A DNA stretch of 64,000 nt. Source: Siphonobacter sp. BAB-5405. Lineage in GTDB: Bacteria > Bacteroidota > Bacteroidia > Cytophagales > Spirosomataceae. Of this stretch, positions 17,836 to 25,103 are shown in pieces (position 1 is the first letter of the stretch; every line of letters begins with the position of its first letter). The notes under the pieces are model-generated. The model made no database searches and had not been told where the DNA came from. It worked only from the letters and a program-made list of their open reading frames with translations. The DNA lies in NCBI RefSeq assembly GCF_002872335.1, contig NZ_NJAG01000007.1:472194-536193 (forward strand). Reading direction: 5' to 3'. Both the position numbers and the translations under genes were made by a program.

Positions 17836-20145
17836 ATGATTAAAGGTATCATTACTGTTGCATTTAGTTTAGCCGTGAACGTTTCTGCTTCTGCTCAACT
17901 CTTTCAGGTGCCTTCCCGAGTGACGTTCAGCAACCTAAACGTAAATTTAGAACCCGGTGCCCGCGACATCGTACAGACCGATGTCTACGCCCTGCTGGCC
18001 AACCGTACCACCATCAATACCCGTCTGGATCGGGCAGTGCTCTATTTCCCGATTATTGAGAATATTCTTTCGGAAGAAAACGTACCCAACGATTTCAAAT
18101 ATCTGGTGTTGCAGGAAAGTGGCCTGGCTGCCGATGCGGTATCTACATCCAATGCGGTTGGTTTCTGGCAGTTTAAGAAAGAAACGGCTACGGACTACGG
18201 CTTACGAGTGGATGACGAAATTGACGAGCGTAAAAATATTCACGCTGCTACCCGAGCCGCTGCCCGTTATCTCAAAAAAAACAACGCAACGCTTAACAAC
18301 TGGATTTCGACGCTCTACTCCTATTATCTGGGCCTGGGTGGCATTCGTACCCTGGTACCTGCTTCTTGGAATGGAGCCCGGGAAATTACGCTCGACGAAA
18401 AAACGGACCGGTACATTCTCCGTTGCCTGGCTCATAAGCTGGTTTACGAAAACGAATTACGCGGGTACCGTTCGGCCCAAACGCCTTTTTACGAATACAA
18501 AGCCAGCGGTGGTAAAAGCTTTACGCAAATCGCCGACCAACTGGGGGTAGATGAGGTAGAACTCCGTCGCTATAACCGTTGGGTGGGTGGCTCTAAAATC
18601 CCGCAGGACCGCGACTACGTCATGCTCGTCGTGGTGAATAATCCTTCACAGCCCGGAGTGGCTTCGGCACAAGCGGGCCCCGCTACGGTCGCTCAACAGA
18701 GCAATACAGCCAGTCGTCCGACTACGACCGCCGTTCGCCGGACGAAAATTAAAGAACCGGAATTCCCGGTATTACGCCGCATTACGCCGACGAGCCGTCG
18801 CCAGTCCAACGGCCCCATTTTCTACGAAATCAACGGGAAAGATGGTATTCTGGCTCAGGAAGGTGATACGTACCAGAAGATTGCGGAACGGGCTGATATT
18901 CGTCCCAGTCGCTTCCTGACCCGAAACGACATGGAGGAAAGCGATGCGATTCAGGCGGGCAAGGTGTATTACATCCAGAAAAAAAACAAGAAAGCCGCGG
19001 TTGCCTATCATACGCTACAGCACGGACAAACACTCTGGGACGTTTCGCAGATGTATGGCATTCGTCTGTCGTTTTTACTGAGAAAAAACCGGATCAAATC
19101 GGAGTCCGAAGCCGTTCAGCCGGGCCGTGTTTTGTGGTTACAGAAAACCCGTCCCTGCAAAACAGCCATCGAGGTAGTACCGCTGCCCGATCCGGAACAA
19201 CCCAAAGAAGCAGAACAACCAGCCATCGAAGTAGCTGCAAAACCCGATACAACGACCACCCGACCGCCCGAAGTAACCGTTAGCGTACCAACCACCACTA
19301 CGCCGCCCCAGCGAAACTCGGGTCGGGTGGTACTGGTCGATGAAAACGGTCAGGTGGTATCCGGTAACCCTTCCGCGAACCCCTCGGCACCAGTGAATCG
19401 GCCTCCCGTCACGACAACACCGGCCACACGTCCGGCCACACGTGAACCTCAGGTAGCTACTACGCCACGTCCGGCTCCTTCGCGGAACACGTATCCCGTT
19501 ACGCCCGGTGAAGCGGATGCTCCGGCTCCCACTACTCCTTCGCGTCAGCCCGTTACGCGTACGGAAAGCAAAGGAAACTATCACGTTGTAGAACCTGGGG
19601 AGACTTTTTACGGTATTGCCCGGAAGTATGACCTCAAACCCAGCGACCTACGGGATCTGAACGGAATGACTTCGTATCCTGTACTGAAAACGGGTGACCG
19701 GATTCTGGTGAAAGGTACGCCTGCTGCCACAACTCGCCCCGCAGATAAGCCTGCGGCCGTAGCGGCAACAGTAACCCGACCTGCGGCAGCGGCAACTTCG
19801 TACCACACGGTAGAACCGGGTGAAACGTTCTTCGCCATTGCCCGCAAGTACAACCTGACGCCGGAAGAACTTCGTGACATTAATGGCCTGACGGAAATGC
19901 CCCGGGTAAATGTCGGCGATCGTTTTGCCGTACGTTCCGGCGTACCTCGTCCCAACCGAAGCAGCAGTTTACCGGCCAATAGTTCCGACAATAGCTGGAC
20001 GTATCATACCGTAGAACCGGGCGAAACGCTGTTTGGTATTGCCCGGAAATATAAGGTATCCGCGAGTGATCTTCGTCAGTGGAACAACCTGTCAGCCGAG
20101 GGAACGATTCAGTCGGGGCAACGTCTGAAAATCAGGAACAAATAA
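17836..20145 (+). CDS. exported lytic transglycosylase with multiple LysM domains (MltD-like)
   Basis: This 769-aa protein begins with a signal peptide (MIKGIITVAFSLAVNVSASA-Q). An SLT/GH23 domain follows: the catalytic Glu is in LQESGLAADAVS (near residue 98), followed by GFWQFKKETATDYGL and the AATRAAARYLKKN helix. Three well-conserved C-terminal LysM domains each start YHxVEPGETxxxIARKY, and about three degenerate LysM-like repeats precede them. These are separated by long Pro/Thr-rich linkers (about 440-570 and 630-650). It should cleave peptidoglycan in the periplasm. A terminator at 20194-20226 separates it from the next gene. Confidence 0.9.
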   Translation: MIKGIITVAFSLAVNVSASAQLFQVPSRVTFSNLNVNLEPGARDIVQTDVYALLANRTTINTRLDRAVLYFPIIENILSEENVPNDFKYLVLQESGLAADAVSTSNAVGFWQFKKETATDYGLRVDDEIDERKNIHAATRAAARYLKKNNATLNNWISTLYSYYLGLGGIRTLVPASWNGAREITLDEKTDRYILRCLAHKLVYENELRGYRSAQTPFYEYKASGGKSFTQIADQLGVDEVELRRYNRWVGGSKIPQDRDYVMLVVVNNPSQPGVASAQAGPATVAQQSNTASRPTTTAVRRTKIKEPEFPVLRRITPTSRRQSNGPIFYEINGKDGILAQEGDTYQKIAERADIRPSRFLTRNDMEESDAIQAGKVYYIQKKNKKAAVAYHTLQHGQTLWDVSQMYGIRLSFLLRKNRIKSESEAVQPGRVLWLQKTRPCKTAIEVVPLPDPEQPKEAEQPAIEVAAKPDTTTTRPPEVTVSVPTTTTPPQRNSGRVVLVDENGQVVSGNPSANPSAPVNRPPVTTTPATRPATREPQVATTPRPAPSRNTYPVTPGEADAPAPTTPSRQPVTRTESKGNYHVVEPGETFYGIARKYDLKPSDLRDLNGMTSYPVLKTGDRILVKGTPAATTRPADKPAAVAATVTRPAAAATSYHTVEPGETFFAIARKYNLTPEELRDINGLTEMPRVNVGDRFAVRSGVPRPNRSSSLPANSSDNSWTYHTVEPGETLFGIARKYKVSASDLRQWNNLSAEGTIQSGQRLKIRNK

Positions 20146-20193
20146 TATTTGACGGTTCGAAGGAACGGACCACCCAGTGACACTGTTAATTTT

Positions 20194-20226
20194 GATAGCG
20201 GGAATTTTTTCCCGCTATTCTTTTTT
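20194..20226 (+). terminator. intrinsic terminator
   Basis: GATAGCGGGAA pairs with TTCCCGCTATT and six T follow. It lies inside the TTG-started extension of the next ORF, which supports the later ATG at 20254. Confidence 0.85.
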
Positions 20227-20253
20227 AGTGGACGAACTCCCACAAAAACGAGC

Positions 20254-20838
20254 ATGATACTCATTGATAATACCGTCATTTCGGATGACATCGCAGATCA
20301 ATATTTCGTCTGCGACCTGCTTAAATGCAAAGGAGCCTGTTGTGTGGAAGGCGACCTCGGTGCTCCCCTGGCTACCGACGAGCTAACTAAACTAGAGGAA
20401 GTATACGAACAGGTGAAGCCTTATCTCTCGGAAGATGGCATTAAAGCCGTGGAAGAGCAGGGCTTATACGTGGAAGACTGGGAAGGTGATTATTCAACAC
20501 CCGTGATCGAAGGCCGTGAATGTGCCTATGCCATTTACGATCAGAAAGGAATTTTGAAATGCGGGATCGAACAGGCGTATCTGGATGGTAAGATTACCTG
20601 GAAGAAACCCCTTTCCTGCCACCTCTACCCCATCCGCGTTACGAAGTACGATCAGTATGATGCCTTGAATTACGACCGCTGGCACATTTGTTCTCCCGCC
20701 TGCGAACACGGAGCTGCCCTGAAAGTACCCGTGTACAAATTCCTGAAAGATCCCCTTATCCGGGCCTACGGCGAAGCGTGGTACGAAGAACTGTGCCGGG
20801 AAATTCAGGATAAACTGGAAGCCAGTCAAACCAACTAG
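20254..20838 (+). CDS. DUF3109 family cysteine-rich protein
   Basis: This 194-aa protein shows the DUF3109 pattern: [22 protein letters not shown] at the N-terminus, a central ECAYAI-x(6)-LKCGIEQAY, then [12 protein letters not shown] and [10 protein letters not shown]. The eight or more conserved cysteines suggest a metal or Fe-S site similar to the YkgJ-type zinc/iron-chelating domain; function is unknown. ATG 20254 is chosen because the longer ORF (TTG 20149) would read through the upstream terminator. The alkyltransferase-like gene follows 9 bp after the stop. Confidence 0.85.
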   Translation: MILIDNTVISDDIADQYFVCDLLKCKGACCVEGDLGAPLATDELTKLEEVYEQVKPYLSEDGIKAVEEQGLYVEDWEGDYSTPVIEGRECAYAIYDQKGILKCGIEQAYLDGKITWKKPLSCHLYPIRVTKYDQYDALNYDRWHICSPACEHGAALKVPVYKFLKDPLIRAYGEAWYEELCREIQDKLEASQTN

Positions 20839-20847
20839 GTACTCGCT

Positions 20848-21171
20848 ATGGCTTCCGATGCTTTCCAAGATATTTATGAAGTAGTCAAGCTCATTCCACC
20901 GGGACGCGTAACCAGTTACGGAGCCATTGCCGAGTACCTGGGTTCGAAGGGCGGTGCCCGATTGGTGGGCTGGGCCATGAATGCCTGTCATACCATTCCC
21001 GACGTACCCGCCCACCGTGTGGTTAATCGCAATGGCGTACTGACCGGAAAGCATCATTTCGGTGGTAATCGGATGCAGGAACTCCTCGAAGCCGAAGGCG
21101 TCCGAATAAAAAATGACCAGATCCAGGATTTTAAAAACCTGTTCTGGTCACCGAAGGAAGAATTGCTTTAA
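20848..21171 (+). CDS. alkyltransferase-like (MGMT-fold) DNA-binding protein lacking the active-site cysteine
   Basis: This 107-aa protein has the MGMT C-terminal fold: PPGRVTSYGAIAEYLG, the recognition helix GARLVGWAMNAC, then PAHRVVNRNG. In true O6-alkylguanine transferases the motif is P-C-H-R-V; here the acceptor cysteine is alanine (residue 55). It therefore fits the ATL group, which binds and flags alkylated guanine for nucleotide excision repair rather than repairing it. The arginine finger (GARLVG) is intact. Co-transcription with the DUF3109 gene is likely. Confidence 0.88.
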   Translation: MASDAFQDIYEVVKLIPPGRVTSYGAIAEYLGSKGGARLVGWAMNACHTIPDVPAHRVVNRNGVLTGKHHFGGNRMQELLEAEGVRIKNDQIQDFKNLFWSPKEELL

Positions 21172-21238
21172 TTCTTCGTTTTCAGTTTGCGGTTTACCGT
21201 TTTCAGTTAAGATACGCAGAACAGAAGCCCTGATACGC

Positions 21239-21276
21239 AAGCAACCCGAACGTGTTGAACATTCGGGTTGCTTTGT
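21239..21276 (+). terminator. intrinsic terminator
   Basis: GCAACCCGAA pairs with TTCGGGTTGC and TTTGTT follows. It ends the DUF3109/ATL transcript. Confidence 0.75.
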
Positions 21277-21317
21277 TAAAGGTATATGAGAACCTTTAAC
21301 TGAAAATTGCAAACTGC

Positions 21318-21644
21318 TTAAACCGCAAAGCTTTCGCCGCAGCCGCAGGTACGTGAAGCATTGGGGTTGTGGAAGACAAAGCCTTTGCCGTTGAGTCCGC
21401 CGGAGTATTGTAACTCGGTACCGGCCAGATACAGGATCGATTTCTTGTCGATCATCACGGTTACCCCTTTATCTTCAAAAATCATATCTCCCGCCTGGGG
21501 TTCTGAGGCAAAGTTCAGATCATACATCAGGCCTGAACAGCCGCCGCCTTTTACAGCTACGCGTACGCTGAAGTTTTCGGTCAGGCCATCCTGCCGACGC
21601 AGTTCTACAATTTTTTCAGCAGCTTCTTGAGATACGGTTACCAT
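21318..21644 (-). CDS. A-type iron-sulfur cluster carrier (IscA/SufA/HesB family)
   Basis: The protein from ATG 21644 (MVTVSQEAAEKIVEL) is 108 aa, the normal family length. It carries the three conserved cysteines: one in GGGCSGLMYDL and two in the terminal TCGCGESF. A-type carriers receive Fe-S clusters from the scaffold and pass them to apo-proteins. A longer in-frame start at 21698 exists, but it overlaps an exact -7 element on this strand (TAAATTTG, 21703-21696) that would drive this gene, so 21644 is preferred. Confidence 0.88.
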   Translation of the reverse strand: MVTVSQEAAEKIVELRRQDGLTENFSVRVAVKGGGCSGLMYDLNFASEPQAGDMIFEDKGVTVMIDKKSILYLAGTELQYSGGLNGKGFVFHNPNASRTCGCGESFAV

Positions 21645-21695
21645 AGTTTTATCAATAAAAAGAAGAGATTCTCTTCGATTGTTGGTTTCTTCGGA

Positions 21696-21703
21696 CAAAT
21701 TTA
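21696..21703 (-). promoter_or_regulatory. Bacteroidota -7 element for the Fe-S carrier gene
   Basis: The minus strand reads TAAATTTG, matching TAnnTTTG, about 50 bases before ATG 21644. No clear -33 TTTG is visible. Confidence 0.35.
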
Positions 21704-21819
21704 CTCCTGAAATCGGAACAGTGGTTAACCGGAATAGGTTTCTTCAGTACCTAAATTTCATTCGTTCACCCGCGTGATTCCGGTTCGTATCCGGTGAATC
21801 CTCAAATCTGTACGTTCCT

Positions 21820-23196
21820 ATGCATTACTACAATCACGTCATAGAAACCATCGGTAATACGCCGCTGGTTCGTCTCAATAAAGTCACCAAGGGTATTCCC
21901 GGTACTATTCTGGTAAAAGTGGAGTACTTCAATCCCGGCAACTCCGTCAAAGACCGCATTGCCCTGCGGATGATTGAAGACGCGGAAGCAGCCGGTATTC
22001 TCAAACCCGGCGGTACCATCATCGAAGGTACTTCGGGCAATACGGGTATGGGGCTGGCTCTAGCCGCTGTAGCAAAAGGTTACAAGTGCATCTTTACGAT
22101 GGCCGATAAGCAGTCGCAGGAGAAAATCAATATTCTGCGGGCCGTGGGAGCGGAAGTCGTGGTATGCCCGACAAACGTGGAGCCGGACGACCCCCGGAGT
22201 TATTACTCGGTAGCCAAACGCCTCAACCAGGAAATTCCGAATTCCTTCTACCCCAATCAGTACGACAACCTCTCCAACACGGCGGCTCACTACGATACTA
22301 CCGGACCGGAAATCTGGACGCAGACGGGCGGCGAAATCACGCACTTTGCCGCAGGTGTAGGTACGGGCGGTACGATTTGTGGTACGGCCAAATTTCTGAA
22401 AGAGAAAAACCCGGACGTAGTAACAGTGGGCCTGGATACCTACGGCTCGGTCTTCAAGAAGTACAAGGAAACGGGCGAGTTCGACCCGAACGAAATTTAC
22501 CCATACCTGACCGAGGGTATTGGCGAAGACATACTGCCCAAGAACGTCGATTTCTCGCTGATCGACCACATTCTGAAAGTGACGGATAAAGATGCGGCCA
22601 TTATGGCCCGTCGGCTCTCGCGGGAAGAAGGTCTGTTTGTGGGCTGGAGCTGCGGTACCGCCGTGTACGGAGCCCTGGAATACGCCCGCGAGCATTTGAA
22701 GGAAGACGACGTGATGGTGATTCTGCTGCCCGACCACGGCACGCGTTACCTGAACAAAATTTACAACGACAACTGGATGAAAGATCACGGATTTCTGGAA
22801 AGTCGTTCGTTTGCTACGGCTCAGGATCTGATTCGTATTCGTCCGCGTAGTCGAACCCTGATTTCTTTGCCCCAGCAGGCCCGGGTGAGTGAAGCCATCC
22901 GCTTACTCAATCGCGACGGTATCAGTCAGATTCCGGTGGTAGACGAGTCCGGTAGCTTTGTGGGCAGTATTTCCGAGTCGACGATTCTTTCCCTGCTGAT
23001 TCAATCGCCCGACATCAAGGAAGTCCCCGTGCAGGAAATCATGGAGAAGCCTTTCCGCTTCGTGGGTCTGCACGACACCATCGACGTACTGGCCTCGCTC
23101 ATCGACAAGGATAACAAAGCCCTGCTCGTTCGCGACGAAAGCAACGGCATCCACATCATCACCCAGGCCGATTTGCTCCTGGCGATGACGAACTAG
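21820..23196 (+). CDS. pyridoxal-phosphate cystathionine beta-synthase with C-terminal CBS pair
   Basis: This 458-aa enzyme of the cysteine synthase/CBS superfamily (fold type II) has the PLP-binding lysine K44 in NSVKDR, the phosphate/substrate loop EGTSGNTGMGLA near residue 70, and the GTGGTICGTAKFLK loop near residue 187. From about residue 335 to the end is a CBS-domain pair (ISQIPVVDESGSFVGSIS is one strand-helix unit), which in the family senses adenosyl ligands. It should condense serine (or O-acetylserine) with homocysteine or sulfide; the CBS pair favours a cystathionine beta-synthase-type role. A terminator follows at 23221. Confidence 0.87.
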   Translation: MHYYNHVIETIGNTPLVRLNKVTKGIPGTILVKVEYFNPGNSVKDRIALRMIEDAEAAGILKPGGTIIEGTSGNTGMGLALAAVAKGYKCIFTMADKQSQEKINILRAVGAEVVVCPTNVEPDDPRSYYSVAKRLNQEIPNSFYPNQYDNLSNTAAHYDTTGPEIWTQTGGEITHFAAGVGTGGTICGTAKFLKEKNPDVVTVGLDTYGSVFKKYKETGEFDPNEIYPYLTEGIGEDILPKNVDFSLIDHILKVTDKDAAIMARRLSREEGLFVGWSCGTAVYGALEYAREHLKEDDVMVILLPDHGTRYLNKIYNDNWMKDHGFLESRSFATAQDLIRIRPRSRTLISLPQQARVSEAIRLLNRDGISQIPVVDESGSFVGSISESTILSLLIQSPDIKEVPVQEIMEKPFRFVGLHDTIDVLASLIDKDNKALLVRDESNGIHIITQADLLLAMTN

Positions 23197-23220
23197 CGTA
23201 CTATTTACAACCCATTCTGA

Positions 23221-23251
23221 AAAGGAAGTGAGTCTTCTCGCTTCCTTTTTT
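23221..23251 (+). terminator. intrinsic terminator
   Basis: AAGGAAG...CTTCCTT (with GAG/CTC in the upper stem) is followed by a T run. Confidence 0.75.
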
Positions 23252-23390
23252 AGTGTTCAGCAACGAATACCATCTACCAAAGGCAAAAGTTATTAAAAAT
23301 TTTCCCGGAGCCGAAGCTTTGAAAATGAAGCATCTACGCGTTAAAACCTATAAAAAGCCCATCCTAAAAGCATTTTTTTTCACGACCCCT

Positions 23391-23422
23391 CTTGACACAG
23401 GCCCTAAAAACCCCTACTTTTG
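23391..23422 (+). promoter_or_regulatory. promoter of tRNA-Ser
   Basis: CTTGACA (TTG at 23392-23394) and TACTTTTG (23415-23422, exact TAnnTTTG) are separated by 20 nt. Transcription would start a few bases before the mature tRNA at 23434. Confidence 0.6.
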
Positions 23423-23433
23423 TGCTCACAAAC

Positions 23434-23518
23434 AGAGGGTTGGCGGAGTGGTCGATCGCGGCAGTCTTGAAAACTGTTGACTGTAACAGGTCCGGGGGTT
23501 CGAATCCCTCACCCTCTG
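23434..23518 (+). tRNA. tRNA-Ser (anticodon TGA)
   Basis: The acceptor stem AGAGGGT (23434-23440) pairs perfectly with ACCCTCT (23511-23517), with discriminator G at 23518. The anticodon stem-loop GCAGT-CTTGAAA-ACTGT carries anticodon TGA at 23468-23470 (reads UCA). A long variable arm, as in class II tRNAs, precedes the T arm GGGGG-TTCGAAT-CCCTC. CCA is not encoded. The 3' half is the presumed phage attachment site. Confidence 0.93.
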
Positions 23519-23520
23519 CA
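23480..23520 (+). other. presumed prophage attachment site (attL side) in the tRNA-Ser 3' end
   Basis: Host genes lie to the left, and an integrase gene starts 216 bp to the right of the tRNA, followed by a whole phage gene set. Integration into a tRNA 3' end, regenerating the tRNA, is the common pattern. The matching attR copy must lie beyond base 64000, so the core length cannot be defined here. Confidence 0.45.
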
Positions 23521-23549
23521 AGGTTACCCAAAAGCATCTGATTTAGATC

Positions 23550-23577
23550 ACCCAAGCCCGAAAAGCTTGGGTTTTTT
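23550..23577 (+). terminator. intrinsic terminator after tRNA-Ser
   Basis: ACCCAAGC pairs with GCTTGGGT and six T follow. Confidence 0.8.
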
Positions 23578-23735
23578 AGTGTCCCTACTCTACTGACGCC
23601 CAGCTTTTTAGCTTTTCAGTTCACCTTCAAGTCACACCCTTTTTTTCGAAGTCACACCCCTTTTTCTTCGAATCCTTCCTTTTCCCATACCAAAAGACAA
23701 TATCTTGGAAGTGGCCTTACCGGGCACTATGCAAG

Positions 23736-24947
23736 ATGAAGTACACTAGAATGGAAATTCAGTTCTTCCGCCGCTCAAGCAAAACACCCGGTTACGCTAC
23801 GTTGTATTGCCGGATCTCAATGGATAATTCAATGGTTTGCCTCGGCACCACCGGCGTGAAGATCCATAAAGACGATTGGAACGGCCATACAGTGAAGCCC
23901 ACTGATCCTTTAAGCTCTTTTAAAAATGAAAAAATCCAACTCATTCGCGGCAAGATCAATGCGATCTACAACGATCTGTACCGAAGCGGCAAGCCCTTTA
24001 CCGTACAGACCATTAAAAAGAAATATCTCCGGTCAGGGGAAAGTATCACCTTCCTTTCGGCCTTCCAGCGTTGGCTTAAACAGGAAAAGGGAAACGATCC
24101 ATACATCACTTCCAGCACGCTAGAAACGTACGATAAGGTACGAAAGAAAGTAGTCGATTTTTTGATCGAAGAGAAAGAGTTAAACCTACCACTAGAGCTT
24201 TTCGACGTTGAACTCTTGAAAAAATACCGGCGGTGGATGAAGAAAAAACACCGGCACGAAGACAGCTATATACGCAAACATAGCCAGGTCATTAAGCAGG
24301 TGACGAAATGGGCACCTGGGGCAAAGTTGGCAGATTTTGACCCCTTACAGGGATTCCGGGTACCGAATGAGAAATCAAAAGCTCCAGTTTTCCTGACGCC
24401 CGAACAATTTAATCAGCTGAAAAACCATCAGTTCAGTAATGTACACCTTCAGGAAGTGGCAGACGTGTTTATTATTTACTGTCGAACGGGCTTCCATTAC
24501 GCGGATTTGAAGGCGATGGCCGCCCAGGCTTCCGTGAAAATTAAACAGGGCGTAGATGCCACAAACTGGATTTACCACAATCGTATAAAAACCGACGTTA
24601 TGGCCAAATTACCCGTTTTCAAAGAGGTATTGCCGATTATCGAAAAGTACGGGGGCTGGGAAAATTTGCCCATTAAGGCGAACCAGACGATGAACGACTG
24701 GCTGAAACTCATGGCGGCCGAACTTAAATTCCCGGAACCGTTGGCTTCGAAAATATCCACGAAGACCGGCCGGAAAACGTTTACGGATTGGTGCCTGAAT
24801 TCCCTGGGAATGACGGAAGACGCCGTGAAGGTGATGCTGGGAAGGTTAACCACCAGGGGGCTGGAAGTGTATGGGCGTCCAGATGAACGCCGGGTGGCCT
24901 TAGAACTGGGCCGGGTGCGTCAAAAACAGTATGATAAGATTGATTAA
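23736..24947 (+). CDS. tyrosine-type site-specific integrase with atypical catalytic residues
   Basis: This 403-aa phage integrase has the Bacteroidota layout: an Arm-binding N-terminus (YATLYCRISMDNSMV), a SAM-like core-binding domain (about 110-215) and a C-terminal catalytic domain. The first arginine is in YCRTGFHYADLK (near 248). In the second box the usual H-x-x-R is K343-T-G-R346, the later LGH/W position is LGR370, and the nucleophile is Y379 in LEVYGR. So both Arg and Tyr are kept but both histidines are replaced. It is the only rightward gene at this prophage end. Start 23736 or the internal ATG 23751 (MEIQFFRR). Confidence 0.9.
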   Translation: MKYTRMEIQFFRRSSKTPGYATLYCRISMDNSMVCLGTTGVKIHKDDWNGHTVKPTDPLSSFKNEKIQLIRGKINAIYNDLYRSGKPFTVQTIKKKYLRSGESITFLSAFQRWLKQEKGNDPYITSSTLETYDKVRKKVVDFLIEEKELNLPLELFDVELLKKYRRWMKKKHRHEDSYIRKHSQVIKQVTKWAPGAKLADFDPLQGFRVPNEKSKAPVFLTPEQFNQLKNHQFSNVHLQEVADVFIIYCRTGFHYADLKAMAAQASVKIKQGVDATNWIYHNRIKTDVMAKLPVFKEVLPIIEKYGGWENLPIKANQTMNDWLKLMAAELKFPEPLASKISTKTGRKTFTDWCLNSLGMTEDAVKVMLGRLTTRGLEVYGRPDERRVALELGRVRQKQYDKID

Positions 24948-24984
24948 TTAACCCTTAAAAATCAAGTCCTGGAAGGCCAAAAAA

Positions 24985-25015
24985 AGGTGGCCAGTCATAA
25001 ATTTACTGGCCACCT
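24985..25015 (-). terminator. hairpin at the convergence of integrase and the phage operon
   Basis: AGGTGGCCAGT pairs perfectly with ACTGGCCACCT. On the minus strand the hairpin is followed by seven T, so it is a strong backup terminator for leftward transcription. No T run follows on the plus strand. Confidence 0.75.
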
Positions 25016-25064
25016 CGGGCTGAAGGTTATACATATAAAACAAAGGTTGAACTATGAAAAAGTA

Positions 25065-25092
25065 AAAAGGTTGGCATTGGCCAACCTTTTGT
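25065..25092. terminator. terminator downstream of the OLD-family gene
   Basis: AAAAGGTTGGC pairs with GCCAACCTTTT around a 4-nt loop. T tracts occur on both sides, so it can act bidirectionally. Confidence 0.8.
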
Positions 25093-25103
25093 TAATAAAA
25101 TCT

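Noticed and set aside
20149..20253. TTG-started extension of the DUF3109 gene
   Set aside because: It would translate through the intrinsic terminator at 20194-20226.
22060..22788. 242-aa ORF opposite the cystathionine beta-synthase
   Set aside because: Antisense shadow; Val/Arg/His-rich with no motif.
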